The notes under the pieces are model-generated. The model saw nothing but the letters and a program-made list of their open reading frames with translations. It was not told where the DNA came from and ran no database searches. DNA of 64,000 bases from CBDIHP01 sp965279195. GTDB lineage: Bacteria > Planctomycetota > Planctomycetia > Isosphaerales > Isosphaeraceae. Position 1 is the first letter of the stretch; the number at the start of each line of letters is the position of its first letter. The DNA lies in contig CBDIHP010000042.1 in the NCBI GenBank assembly GCA_965279195.1, positions 124,001 through 188,000 of the forward strand, read 5' to 3'. Below, piece after piece: positions 35,661 through 43,715 of the stretch. The translations under genes and the position numbers were made by a program.

Positions 35661-36770
35661 ATGCCGGCGAATCTGGACCCTTCGAAGCTCAACGACCTCT
35701 TCAGCCCTTCCCTCGTGATCGACCGGGCCCAGGTCCGGGCGAACCTGGAAGGGATGGTCCGGTTCGCCGGGGGGGCCGATCGGCTCCGACCCCACGTCAA
35801 GACGCACAAGATGCCGGCCATCGTGAAGATGTGCGAGGAACTCGGCGTCCACAAGCATAAGTGCGCGACGATCGCCGAGGCCGAGATGGTCGCGGCGGCC
35901 GGGGGCAAGGATATCCTCCTCGCCTATCCCCTGGTCGGCCCGAACATCGCCCGGTTCCGCAAGCTCCGCGACGCCTACCCCGGCTCGACCTTCCGCGTCC
36001 TGGCCGATCACCCCGACGCCACCCGCGCCCTCTCGGCTGGATTCGCGGATTCGGCCGAGCCCCTGAGCGTGCTGGTCGACATCGAGGTCGGCATGGGGCG
36101 GACCGGGATTGCCCCGGACCAGGCCGACGACCTCTATGCCCTGATCGACTCGCTCCCCGGCCTGAAGGCCGACGGCATCTCGGCCTACGACGGCCACGTC
36201 AACGCCGCCGACCTGGACGAGCGCGCGGCCCAGGCCGCTCCGGGGATCGCGGCGACCTTCGCCCTCAGGAAACGCCTGGAGGCCCGGGGATTCCAGGTCC
36301 CCCGGATCGTCTTCGGCGGCACGCCCAGCTTCGCCATCCACGCCAAGTCGCAGGAGCCGGGCATCGAGTGCTCACCGGGGACGTGCACCCTGCATGACAT
36401 CGGCTACTGGACCAAGCACCCCGACCTGCCGTTCAAGCCCGCCGCGTACCTCCTGACCCGGGTCATCAGCCACCCACGCCTAGGGCGTCTCTGCCTCGAC
36501 CTCGGCCACAAGGCCGTCGCGGCCGATCCGCCGGGGGCCCGCCTCACCTTGCTGGATGTCCCCGACGCCAAGCTCGGCGGCCAGAGCGAAGAACACCTGG
36601 TCGTGGACGTCCCCGACACGACCCCCTACCCGCCAGGCACGCCGCTGCTGGCGATTCCGATGCACATCTGCCCGACGTGCGCATTGCACCGGTTCGCCTA
36701 CGTGGTCGAAGACGGCCAGGTCGTCGACCGCTGGGAAGTCGGGGCCCGCGACCGCGTCCTCAATTTCTGA
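35661..36770 (+). CDS. D-threonine-aldolase/alanine-racemase-fold PLP enzyme
   Basis: A 369-residue fold-type III PLP enzyme of the D-threonine aldolase/D-serine dehydratase family. The PLP lysine is in LRPHVKTHKMP. C-terminal metal-site residues HICPTC (His-x-Cys) match the D-threonine aldolase and DSD Mg/Zn site. Glycine-rich phosphate loop FGGTPSF and the barrel strand ECSPGTCTLHD fit as well. It likely acts on beta-hydroxy D-amino acids or a related substrate. It stands alone, convergent with the GbsR gene. Confidence 0.88.
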   Translation: MPANLDPSKLNDLFSPSLVIDRAQVRANLEGMVRFAGGADRLRPHVKTHKMPAIVKMCEELGVHKHKCATIAEAEMVAAAGGKDILLAYPLVGPNIARFRKLRDAYPGSTFRVLADHPDATRALSAGFADSAEPLSVLVDIEVGMGRTGIAPDQADDLYALIDSLPGLKADGISAYDGHVNAADLDERAAQAAPGIAATFALRKRLEARGFQVPRIVFGGTPSFAIHAKSQEPGIECSPGTCTLHDIGYWTKHPDLPFKPAAYLLTRVISHPRLGRLCLDLGHKAVAADPPGARLTLLDVPDAKLGGQSEEHLVVDVPDTTPYPPGTPLLAIPMHICPTCALHRFAYVVEDGQVVDRWEVGARDRVLNF

Positions 36771-36779
36771 CGGTGCGAT

Positions 36780-37352
36780 TTAACCGGCCGGATCCGTCGG
36801 GGGTTCGGCCGGGGAGGCAGCCGGGGCCCCGACGCCGAAGACCTTGGCGAGCAAGGCTCCGCCCTTGAACAGCTTCTGGAGGGCGGGCGTCGGCAGGCGG
36901 TCGATCTGGCTGTACCAGACGGTCACCATGCGCGTGAATTCGAGCATTTTTTCCAGTTGCTCGCGCGTATACTCTTCCCGCTCGCCGCCGGCCTTGGCCT
37001 CCTCGACGCACTGCTCCAGCAGGGCGATCGTGGGATCCATCTCGCGGCGCTTGCGTTCCGCCATGATGACGCGGAAGGTCTCCATCACGTCCTTGAGCGC
37101 CTCGAACCGGTCGCGGCGGTCGCCGATGATGTGGACCCGCCTGACCACGCCCCAGGTGATGAGTTCGCGGAGGCTGGTCGAGACGTTCGAGCGGCTCACG
37201 TCGAGGAGGTGGCTGATCTCCTCGGCGTCGAGTGCCTCGGGGGAAATGAACAGAAGGGCGTGGACCTGGGCCATGGTCCGGTTGATCCCCCACGCCTGGC
37301 CCATCTCGCCCCAGTGGAGGACGAACTTCTTGGCAGCGAACGTCAGTTCCAC
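36780..37352 (-). CDS. GbsR/MarR family transcriptional regulator
   Basis: About 190 residues. The start is set at GTG 37352 (VELTFAAKKFVLHWGEMGQAWG), since GbsR proteins start MELTxxA..FVxHWGxMG. A TTG at 37421 would add 23 residues and has no ribosome site. The winged helix is at residues about 30-95 (NRTMAQVHALLFISPEALDAEEISHLLDVSRSNVSTSLREL), followed by a helical dimerisation domain. Alanine/proline-rich C-terminal tail. GbsR members control osmoprotectant genes or react to small ligands; the target here is unknown. Divergent from the DUF1549 gene, so it may control that pair. Confidence 0.85.
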   Translation of the reverse strand: MELTFAAKKFVLHWGEMGQAWGINRTMAQVHALLFISPEALDAEEISHLLDVSRSNVSTSLRELITWGVVRRVHIIGDRRDRFEALKDVMETFRVIMAERKRREMDPTIALLEQCVEEAKAGGEREEYTREQLEKMLEFTRMVTVWYSQIDRLPTPALQKLFKGGALLAKVFGVGAPAASPAEPPTDPAG

Positions 37353-37582
37353 GCAATTCCGCCCCGACAGTTGTGTCAGTCTCTCCAGAAAGATCGTACG
37401 AGATAGGACGGCGAGCGGCAAGGGCGGGAAAATCGCCGGAATAGACGGTCCCGGGCCGCGAATTCCTCCCGATTCGCCGCCGTCGGATCGAAATCCGTGA
37501 GGTCACGCCTTGCGTCGGAAGTATTAGAATCTTAGGATTGGCCAAACGACGCTTGTCCGAGGTTCAAGGGGAGTGCCGAGCC

Positions 37583-40123
37583 ATGGGACGTCGACGAGGC
37601 GCATTGGGTCTCCTGGCGGTCGGACTCCTCGTCGAGTCCGGCTGCGGCGGCACAAGCCCCCCGGCTCCGCCGAAACCGGCGGACGTCGCGGTCCGGACGA
37701 GCGAGCCCGCGAAGGTGCCGGTCGCCGTCGCCCCGGCGGCCCCCGCCCCCCCGCCGCCGAAGCCCATCGACGTCGCTCCGGGCAATGCCAACATCGTCCC
37801 CGGCGACGACGGGCTCCAGTTGCTCGCCTCCGAGACCGCCGGGGTGAAGGACCTGACCTCGGCCGTCGCCTGGAAGGCCGAGCCCGCCGGAATCGTGGAA
37901 ATCAGTCCATCCGGATATGTCCGCCCCTCCGCCACGGGCTCGGGCAAGGTGACGATCACGGCGAGCCTCGACGGGCGGTCGGGCACGACCGAACTCCAGG
38001 TCGCCCCCCGGAACCAGCGTCCCTGGGACTTCGGCACCGACATCGTGCCGATCCTCACCCGGGCCGGGTGCAACGTCGGCGGCTGCCACGGCCGGGCCGA
38101 GGGGCAGAACGGCTTCCACCTGTCGTTATTCGGCTACGACCCGGCGGGCGACTACCAGGCGATCACCCGCGACGGCGGGGGCCGGCGGGTCGAACCGTTC
38201 GATCCCGAATCCTCGCTCCTGATCCAGAAGGCGACCGGCACCGTCCCCCACCAGGGCGGCCGGAAGATCGTCCCCGACTCGCCCGAGTATGCGACGCTGC
38301 TCGCCTGGATCCGCGACGGGGCCCCCCAGACCTCGGGCGACGCCCACGGCGCCCTGGTCTCGGTCGAGGTCACGCCGGGGACCGTCCGGCTTGACGAGCC
38401 CGGCCCCCGTCAGTTCCGCGTCGTCGCGAAGTTCGCCGACAAGCACGAGCGCGACGTCACCCGGTTGGCCATCTACAAGGTGAACGATGACGTCGCGGCG
38501 GGCGTCGACCCGACGGGCAAGGTCGTCCTCAAGACCCGCGGGGAGACCGATCTCATCGTCCGATACGGCTCGCGGGTCCTCCCCGCCCGCATCGGGACGG
38601 TCATCAACCCCGGTCTGGCGTACGACTTCGCCAAACGGAAGCGGGCGAACTTCATCGACGACGAGCTGTTCAAGCGGCTGGAATCGCTCAAGGTCCCCCC
38701 CAGCCCCGCCGCGAGCGACGCGGCCTTCCTGCGCAGGGTGAGCCTGGACCTGACCGGCGAACAGCCGTTGCCCGATCGGGTCCGCGAGTACCTCAAGGAC
38801 ACCGACCCGGACAAGAAGACGAAGCTGGTCGACCGCCTGCTCAACTCTCGCGAGTTCCTCAAGTTCTGGCAGATCAAGCTCGGCGACCTGCTCGAGATCA
38901 CCAGCGGCCGGCCGGACCTGGCGCAGACCGCCAGCCGATACCAGACCTGGCTCACGGCCAAGCTGCAGTCGAATACCCCCTGGGACGAGATGGTCCGCGA
39001 GCTACTGACCACGGTCGGCGACCCGATGGCCAAGGAGACGGCCGCCGCGAGCTATGCGCTCGACGGGTTGGATCCCAAGGTCCAGGCCGAGAAGACGGCC
39101 CAGCGGTTCCTCGGCCTGCGGATCCGATGCGCCCAGTGCCACGACCACCCGTTCGACGTCTGGACGCAGGACGATTACTTCGGCATGGCCGCCCTGTTCG
39201 CCAAGACCCAGCGCAGCGGCGACGGCGGCATGAACGGCCGGATCCAGGTGAAGCTCAACCCCAAGGGCGAGGTCGTCCACCTCCGCACCAAGCAGCCCGC
39301 CGGGGCGAAGATCCTCGACGGGACCGTGGTGAAGACGAAGGAGAACGAGGACCCGCGCAAGATCCTGGCCGACTGGATGACGAAGCCCGACAACCCCTTC
39401 TTCGCCCGCGCCGCCGCCAACTGGGCCTGGGCCCAGATGTTCGGCAAGGGGCTCGCCGACCCCGCCGACGACCTCTCGAAGGCCAATCCGCCCGTCCACC
39501 CCGAACTGCTCGACGCCCTGGCGAAACACTTCGTCCAGTCCAAATATAATCTCCGCGACCTGATCCGGACGATCGCGCTGTCCGAGGCGTACGGGATCTC
39601 GTCCGAGTCGGTCGCCGGCAACGAGAGAGATCAACGGCTGTTCTCGCACTTCCTGCCGCGCCCGCTCACGGCCCACCAGATGGCCGACGCCCTGGCTCAG
39701 GCGACCGACATCGCGAACCGGTTCCAGAACCGTCGGCCCGACGCCAAGGCGATCGACATCAACGACCCGACGACGCCGAGCACGATCCTCGACACCTTCG
39801 GCCGCTGCAACCGCCAGAACGGCTGCTCGGTCGTGCCGATCCCCGCGCTGAGCCTGCGGCAATCGCTGCTGCTCATCGGCGGCGACGTGATCGAGAGCAA
39901 GGTGAGCAACCTCAACGGCTACCTCTCGAACATGCTCGAACTCAAGCTGCCGCCCGAGGAGATCGTCGAGAACCTCTACGTCCGCACCGTCTGCCGCATG
40001 CCGACGGCCGCGGAGTCGGAGCGGTGGTCGAAGGAGCTCTCCGGCGCCGGCGACCTCCGCGAGGCCGCCGAGGACCTGTTCTGGGCGCTGCTGAACTCCA
40101 AGGAATTTGCGTTCAATCACTGA
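37583..40123 (+). CDS. DUF1549/DUF1553 lipoprotein with Big2 and cytochrome-like domains
   Basis: An 846-residue exported protein. Start at ATG 37583, signal peptide with lipobox LLVESGC. A Pro/Ala linker leads to a bacterial Ig-like (Big2) domain (SAVAWKAEPAGIVEISPSG...GKVTITASLDG), a planctomycete cytochrome-like segment (CNVGGCHGRAEGQNGFHLSLFG), then DUF1549 with a second CAQCH motif (RIRCAQCHDHPFDVW), and DUF1553 at the C-terminus (RLFSHFLPRPLTAHQMADAL). Function unknown; family is heavily expanded in planctomycetes. It is coupled to the DUF1501 gene, 52 bp downstream. Confidence 0.93.
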   Translation: MGRRRGALGLLAVGLLVESGCGGTSPPAPPKPADVAVRTSEPAKVPVAVAPAAPAPPPPKPIDVAPGNANIVPGDDGLQLLASETAGVKDLTSAVAWKAEPAGIVEISPSGYVRPSATGSGKVTITASLDGRSGTTELQVAPRNQRPWDFGTDIVPILTRAGCNVGGCHGRAEGQNGFHLSLFGYDPAGDYQAITRDGGGRRVEPFDPESSLLIQKATGTVPHQGGRKIVPDSPEYATLLAWIRDGAPQTSGDAHGALVSVEVTPGTVRLDEPGPRQFRVVAKFADKHERDVTRLAIYKVNDDVAAGVDPTGKVVLKTRGETDLIVRYGSRVLPARIGTVINPGLAYDFAKRKRANFIDDELFKRLESLKVPPSPAASDAAFLRRVSLDLTGEQPLPDRVREYLKDTDPDKKTKLVDRLLNSREFLKFWQIKLGDLLEITSGRPDLAQTASRYQTWLTAKLQSNTPWDEMVRELLTTVGDPMAKETAAASYALDGLDPKVQAEKTAQRFLGLRIRCAQCHDHPFDVWTQDDYFGMAALFAKTQRSGDGGMNGRIQVKLNPKGEVVHLRTKQPAGAKILDGTVVKTKENEDPRKILADWMTKPDNPFFARAAANWAWAQMFGKGLADPADDLSKANPPVHPELLDALAKHFVQSKYNLRDLIRTIALSEAYGISSESVAGNERDQRLFSHFLPRPLTAHQMADALAQATDIANRFQNRRPDAKAIDINDPTTPSTILDTFGRCNRQNGCSVVPIPALSLRQSLLLIGGDVIESKVSNLNGYLSNMLELKLPPEEIVENLYVRTVCRMPTAAESERWSKELSGAGDLREAAEDLFWALLNSKEFAFNH

Positions 40124-40175
40124 TGTGAGTCGCGGTGGATTCGATCGCCCCTTCCCCCTTCCCGGAGGTTTGCCG

Positions 40176-41522
40176 ATGAGCCGTCGCTCGCTGCCCAGCA
40201 CCCCCTGCCCCGGCCCGAGCCGCCGCGCGATCCTCCGCGCCGGCCTGGGGACCGCCTTCGGCCTGGGCCTCTCCGATGTCCTCCGACTCCAGGCGATGGC
40301 CGCCGGCGAGGCGGCGAAGTCGACCGCGAAGGTCAAGCACGTCATCCTGATCTGGCTGGCGGGCGGGGCCTCGCACATCGACACCTTCGACCCCAAGCCC
40401 GACGCCACGTCGGACGTGCGCGGCGAGTTCAAGCCGATCGACACCAGCGTCCCGGGCGTGAAGATCAGCGAGGTCTTCCCCAAGCTCGCGAAGGTGATGG
40501 ATCAACTGACCCTGATCCGCAGCGTGACCTCGCCCGAGGCCGACCACGACCGCGCGGCCCATCACCTGCTGACGGGGTATCGCCCCAGCCCGGCGACCGT
40601 TTATCCGAGCTACGGCAGCGTCGTGGCCAAGACGCTCTCGGGCCAGGCGTCGGCCCTGCCGCACTACATCACGATGCCCGACGCCCCGGCGTTCGCGAAC
40701 AGCGGCTACCTCACGCCCGCGTTCGACCCGTTCGCGGTCGAGGGGGATCCGAACTCCGACGGCTTCCGCGTCCGCAACCTGACCCCGCCCGACCGGCTGA
40801 CGCTCGACCGGCTCCGGCGGCGCCGGGGGATGGTGAAGTCGCTGGACGAGTTCGCGAAGGACATCCCGTCGACCTCGCTGACCTCCAGCCGGGATCAGTT
40901 CACAGAGAAGGCGTATGACCTGCTGACGTCGTCGGCCGCGCAGTCGGCGTTCAAGATCTCGGAGGAGGCGTCGGAGGTCCGCGACGCCTACGGCCGGAAC
41001 CCGGTGGGGCAGAGCTGCCTGCTGGCCAGGCGTCTGATCCAGGCGGGCGTCTCGTTCGTGACGATCAACGACCGGGGCCCCGGCCCGCTGGGCTGGGACA
41101 CGCACGCCCAGAACTTCCCGACGATCAAGAATACCCTCGCCCCGCCTCTGGACCAGGGGCTCTCGACCCTGATTCAAGACCTGAAGACGCGAGGGCTCTT
41201 GAATGACACGCTCGTCCTGATGATGGGCGAGTTCGGCCGCACGCCGAAGATCAACCCGAACGCCGGCCGCGACCACCACGGCCGGGCCAACTGCGCGATC
41301 CTCGCCGGCGCCGGCATGCCGAAGGGCGTCGTCCTGGGCAAGACCGACGCGAAGGCCGACTCCCCGATCGAGCGGCCCGTCACCCCCGCCGACCTGGCCG
41401 CGACACTCTATCAGGCCATCGGAATCGACCCGAACCACCAGTTCGAGACGGCCGACGGCCGTCGCATCCGGCTCGTCGACGGCGGCAAGCCCGTCGCCGA
41501 GCTGTTCGGCACTAGGGCGTAA
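40176..41522 (+). CDS. DUF1501 domain-containing Tat-exported protein
   Basis: A 448-residue protein of the alkaline-phosphatase-like DUF1501 family, with an N-terminal Tat-like signal (GPSRRAILRAGLGTAFGLGL). Landmarks: VILIWLAGGASHIDTFDPKP, SVTSPEADHDRAAHHLLTGY, GWDTHAQNF, VLMMGEFGRTPKIN and DHHGRANCAILAG, containing the Asp/His metal-like residues. ATG 40176 has CGGAGG at 40163-40168. Normal partner of DUF1549/DUF1553 proteins. An IS element starts 57 bp past the stop, so its downstream transcript end has been altered by insertion. Confidence 0.94.
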   Translation: MSRRSLPSTPCPGPSRRAILRAGLGTAFGLGLSDVLRLQAMAAGEAAKSTAKVKHVILIWLAGGASHIDTFDPKPDATSDVRGEFKPIDTSVPGVKISEVFPKLAKVMDQLTLIRSVTSPEADHDRAAHHLLTGYRPSPATVYPSYGSVVAKTLSGQASALPHYITMPDAPAFANSGYLTPAFDPFAVEGDPNSDGFRVRNLTPPDRLTLDRLRRRRGMVKSLDEFAKDIPSTSLTSSRDQFTEKAYDLLTSSAAQSAFKISEEASEVRDAYGRNPVGQSCLLARRLIQAGVSFVTINDRGPGPLGWDTHAQNFPTIKNTLAPPLDQGLSTLIQDLKTRGLLNDTLVLMMGEFGRTPKINPNAGRDHHGRANCAILAGAGMPKGVVLGKTDAKADSPIERPVTPADLAATLYQAIGIDPNHQFETADGRRIRLVDGGKPVAELFGTRA

Positions 41523-41579
41523 TCGCCTCAGTCGCGACCGAGCGCGAAGCCGCGAAGCGCTGGGCGAGGATCTCCCGAC

Positions 41580-42969
41580 TGTACAGACCGGGCACATGGG
41601 TGGCGCGCGTTCGGACACATGGGTAACACACTGAACTTATCCCGGTCCTGTGCTCGCGTCCATCGCGGATGCCGCGGCGGCCTCGCCGATCTGCGGGCGG
41701 GGTCGGCGGTCGGAGGGCGTCGGGCTGGATTCGCCGGGGCCCACGGCGTTCAGGTCGATCGCGCCGATCTCGTGGCCGGCGTAGTGGATCGTCCAGGCCC
41801 CGTCGCGGGCCGTGGCTCGGAGGCCGATCGGCTCGCCGCCGAACGCCTCGCTGATCCGCCAGCACCGGCCCCCGAACTTGAACTGGCCCGCACGGCTGAC
41901 CTTCCGCACCGACAGGTCCGCGGCGTATTCCAGGTCGGGCAGCCGCTCCGGGAAGCGGCGGTCGCTCACGCGATAGCGGCTCGACGGGACGGCCATCGCC
42001 AGCGACTCGTGCGGCCGCTCCCGGTTGTACTCGCGACGCCAGCGGTCGAACCGGCCCTGGGCGTGGGCCAGGTCGTCGAGCGGGCCCCGGCCGATGACCT
42101 CCAGCTTGAGCGTGCGGTGGAACCGCTCCTCCTTGCCCTGGGTCTGGGGGTGGTAGGGGGTGCCGTGGGTCACCCGCACGCCCAGCCGCAGGAGCCAGAC
42201 GGTCAGCCGGGTGTAGGCCCCCGGGGAGTTGCTGGCGTTCCAGGGGGCGCCGTTGTCCATGAGCATCCGCCGCGGCAGGCCGTAGCGGCGGAAGACGTCG
42301 GTGAGGTGGGCCTGCACGGTCTCCCGCCGCTGGTCGCCGCAGGCCCGGACCGCCAGCGAGTACCGGGAATGGTCGTCCAGGGCCGTGAGCGTGTGGCAGC
42401 GGCCGCCGTCGGCCGTGGCGAAGTCCCCCTTGAAGTCCATCTGCCAGAGGTCGTTGGGGCGCGGGTGCTCGAAGCGGACCCAGTCGCGCGCCGGGGTGCC
42501 GCCGCGTGCGGAGTCCTCGAGCCGGCCGTTCCGGCGGAGGATGGCCGTGATGGTGCTGGGGGACGGCGGGTCGGCCGGGCCCCTGGCCTTGAGCCAGTGG
42601 TGCAGCTTGCGGCCGCCCCAGGCGGGGTGGAGGTCGCGGGCCTCGAGGACCCTGGCCTCGACCTCCGAGGCCGTGGGCGAGCGGAACGAGCGGGGCCTCC
42701 TCGATCGATCGAGGAGGGCGCCGGGCCCGCCGACCCTGGAGCGGTTGAGCCACTTGTATCCGGTCTTCCTGGAGATCCCGAAACGCTCGCAGAGCGTGCT
42801 CATGCAGGCCCCCTCGGCCGAGGCCAGGGCCACGAATTCCCGACGATCCAACACGGGGCCACTCTCCTTCCCAGCCATCGCGGACGCCTCCCAGAGGTGC
42901 CCGCACAGCTTAAGAGATCGTGTTACCCATGTGTCCGAACGTCTGTTACCCCTGTGTCCGGTCTGTACA
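41580..42969 (-). mobile_element. IS481-family insertion sequence, intact
   Basis: A 1390-bp element bounded by 50-bp terminal inverted repeats (41580-41629 and 42920-42969; 43 of 50 positions match), both starting TGTACAGACCGG. Each end carries two copies of a motif CGGACACANGGGTAACA, probably the transposase binding sites; the outer copy of the left end is degenerate. The target CCGAC is duplicated at 41575-41579 and 42970-42974. One complete transposase gene fills it. The ends and the target duplication suggest recent insertion. Confidence 0.93.
41637..42878 (-). CDS. IS481 family transposase
   Basis: A 413-residue DDE transposase. The start is set at ATG 42878 (MAGKESGPVLDRREFVALAS), which leaves the 50-bp end outside the gene. 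The N-terminal helix-turn-helix reads STLCERFGISRKTGYKWLNR. The catalytic triad is visible in WQMDFKGDF (first Asp), LMDNGAPWN (second Asp) and the Glu of QGKEERFHRTLKLE, in the IS481/IS3-like retroviral integrase fold. The reading frame is intact over its whole length. Minus strand relative to the DUF1501 gene. Confidence 0.93.
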   Translation of the reverse strand: MAGKESGPVLDRREFVALASAEGACMSTLCERFGISRKTGYKWLNRSRVGGPGALLDRSRRPRSFRSPTASEVEARVLEARDLHPAWGGRKLHHWLKARGPADPPSPSTITAILRRNGRLEDSARGGTPARDWVRFEHPRPNDLWQMDFKGDFATADGGRCHTLTALDDHSRYSLAVRACGDQRRETVQAHLTDVFRRYGLPRRMLMDNGAPWNASNSPGAYTRLTVWLLRLGVRVTHGTPYHPQTQGKEERFHRTLKLEVIGRGPLDDLAHAQGRFDRWRREYNRERPHESLAMAVPSSRYRVSDRRFPERLPDLEYAADLSVRKVSRAGQFKFGGRCWRISEAFGGEPIGLRATARDGAWTIHYAGHEIGAIDLNAVGPGESSPTPSDRRPRPQIGEAAAASAMDASTGPG

Positions 42970-43008
42970 CCGACCCCGCCCCAACCCTCGCCGCGCCAGA
43001 CAAGCAAG

Positions 43009-43059
43009 CCGGGTCTCCAGACCCGTTTGCTTCTGCGGCAAACGGGTCTGGAGACCCGG
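43009..43059. repeat. 22-bp perfect hairpin at the centre of the palindromic element
   Basis: CCGGGTCTCCAGACCCGTTT plus GC (43009-43030) is followed by a 7-nt loop and its perfect reverse complement (43038-43059). The arms also contain an internal GGGTCTCCAGACCC palindrome, so alternative cruciforms are possible. Confidence 0.8.
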
Positions 43060-43143
43060 TGGGTTGTTCCCCTGCGCTCGGGGCTGGGGCGGGGTCAGGA
43101 GACCCTCGCCCAGCGCCTCGTCGAGCTGAGGTGGGGGCAAGGA

Positions 43144-43413
43144 TCAGTACGTCGACGGGCGTCGATGGGTCGAGAAGAAGCCCATGGCGAGCACGACGAT
43201 CGCGCCGATGACCGACATGATCCAGTGGGCGGGCTCGTAAGGCGATGTGCCGAGGCGGAGCATGTAGGCGATGCCGCCGCCGACGAGCGAGCCGACGATC
43301 CCGAGCATGATCGTCGAGAGCGTCCCCATGTCGTCGTTGCCGGGGTGGATCGCCCGAGCGATGAGACCCGCGACCAGACCGAACACGATCCAACCGATCA
43401 CGCTGCCGATCAT
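43144..43413 (-). CDS. GlsB/YeaQ/YmgE family stress-response membrane protein
   Basis: An 89-residue, three-helix inner-membrane protein: MIGSVIGWIVFGLVAGLIAR, HPGNDDMGTLSTIMLGIVGSL, and a third helix IMSVIGAIVVLAMGFF. The glycine-zipper pattern GLVAGLIARAIHPGNDD is the family signature. The start at ATG 43413 is the natural family start; an upstream extension is Arg-rich and discarded. Members are induced by envelope or acid stress and are often linked to alkaline/osmotic stress; mechanism not known. Divergent from the dehydratase gene. Confidence 0.88.
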   Translation of the reverse strand: MIGSVIGWIVFGLVAGLIARAIHPGNDDMGTLSTIMLGIVGSLVGGGIAYMLRLGTSPYEPAHWIMSVIGAIVVLAMGFFSTHRRPSTY

Positions 43414-43715
43414 GACCAAGCTCCCGGGCCGGGGCCCGACTGAACGAAGTCGTGAGTGCCGACATGAACCTTTCATGGTCTGACACATCACGCGATTGGT
43501 TTTGTCAAAATGCAGTCCCCGTGCCAGTCGGCGACTCGGCGGAAAATCGGCAGGGAATCGTGGGAGACGCCGCGGGCGTGCGCAGGCTCGTGCTCGACCA
43601 TGCGTCCAATGTGCGCGGTCGGGCACGCGCGGTCGCGGGCTTGCGTGCCGGGGCGGTCCCTGGTCTGATCAGGGCTGGGTCGCAGAATTTTCCAAGGCGA
43701 GGCGGGGTGAGCGGG
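43414..43715. promoter_or_regulatory. Divergent intergenic region between YeaQ-type and dehydratase genes
   Basis: 302 bp without a gene. Contains a small inverted repeat CATGAA-CC-TTTCATG near 43470 and TTTTGTCAAAA near 43500, which may be regulator sites. The rest is ordinary GC-rich sequence. No promoter boxes with good spacing were recognised. Confidence 0.35.

Larger units (their letters stand above)
41557..43116. repeat. 165-bp palindromic element, interrupted by an IS481 insertion
   Basis: The left end (41557-41579, beginning GCGCTGGGCGAGGATCTCCC) and the right end (43080-43116, ending CCCTCGCCCAGCGC) are near-perfect inverted repeats with about 36-nt arms continuing through ACCCCGCCCCA. 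Removing the IS (41580-42969) and one copy of the CCGAC duplication leaves a continuous 165-bp element. Its centre is a separate hairpin with perfect 22-nt arms (43009-43030 and 43038-43059). A second element with the same ends is at 56005-56173. Confidence 0.8.

Noticed and set aside
41557..43116. Palindromic element as an integron attC site
   Set aside because: No RYYYAAC/GTTRRRY boxes and no integron integrase were found.
41619..43211. 530-residue plus-strand frame across the IS
   Set aside because: Antisense to the IS481 transposase, and crosses the element end.
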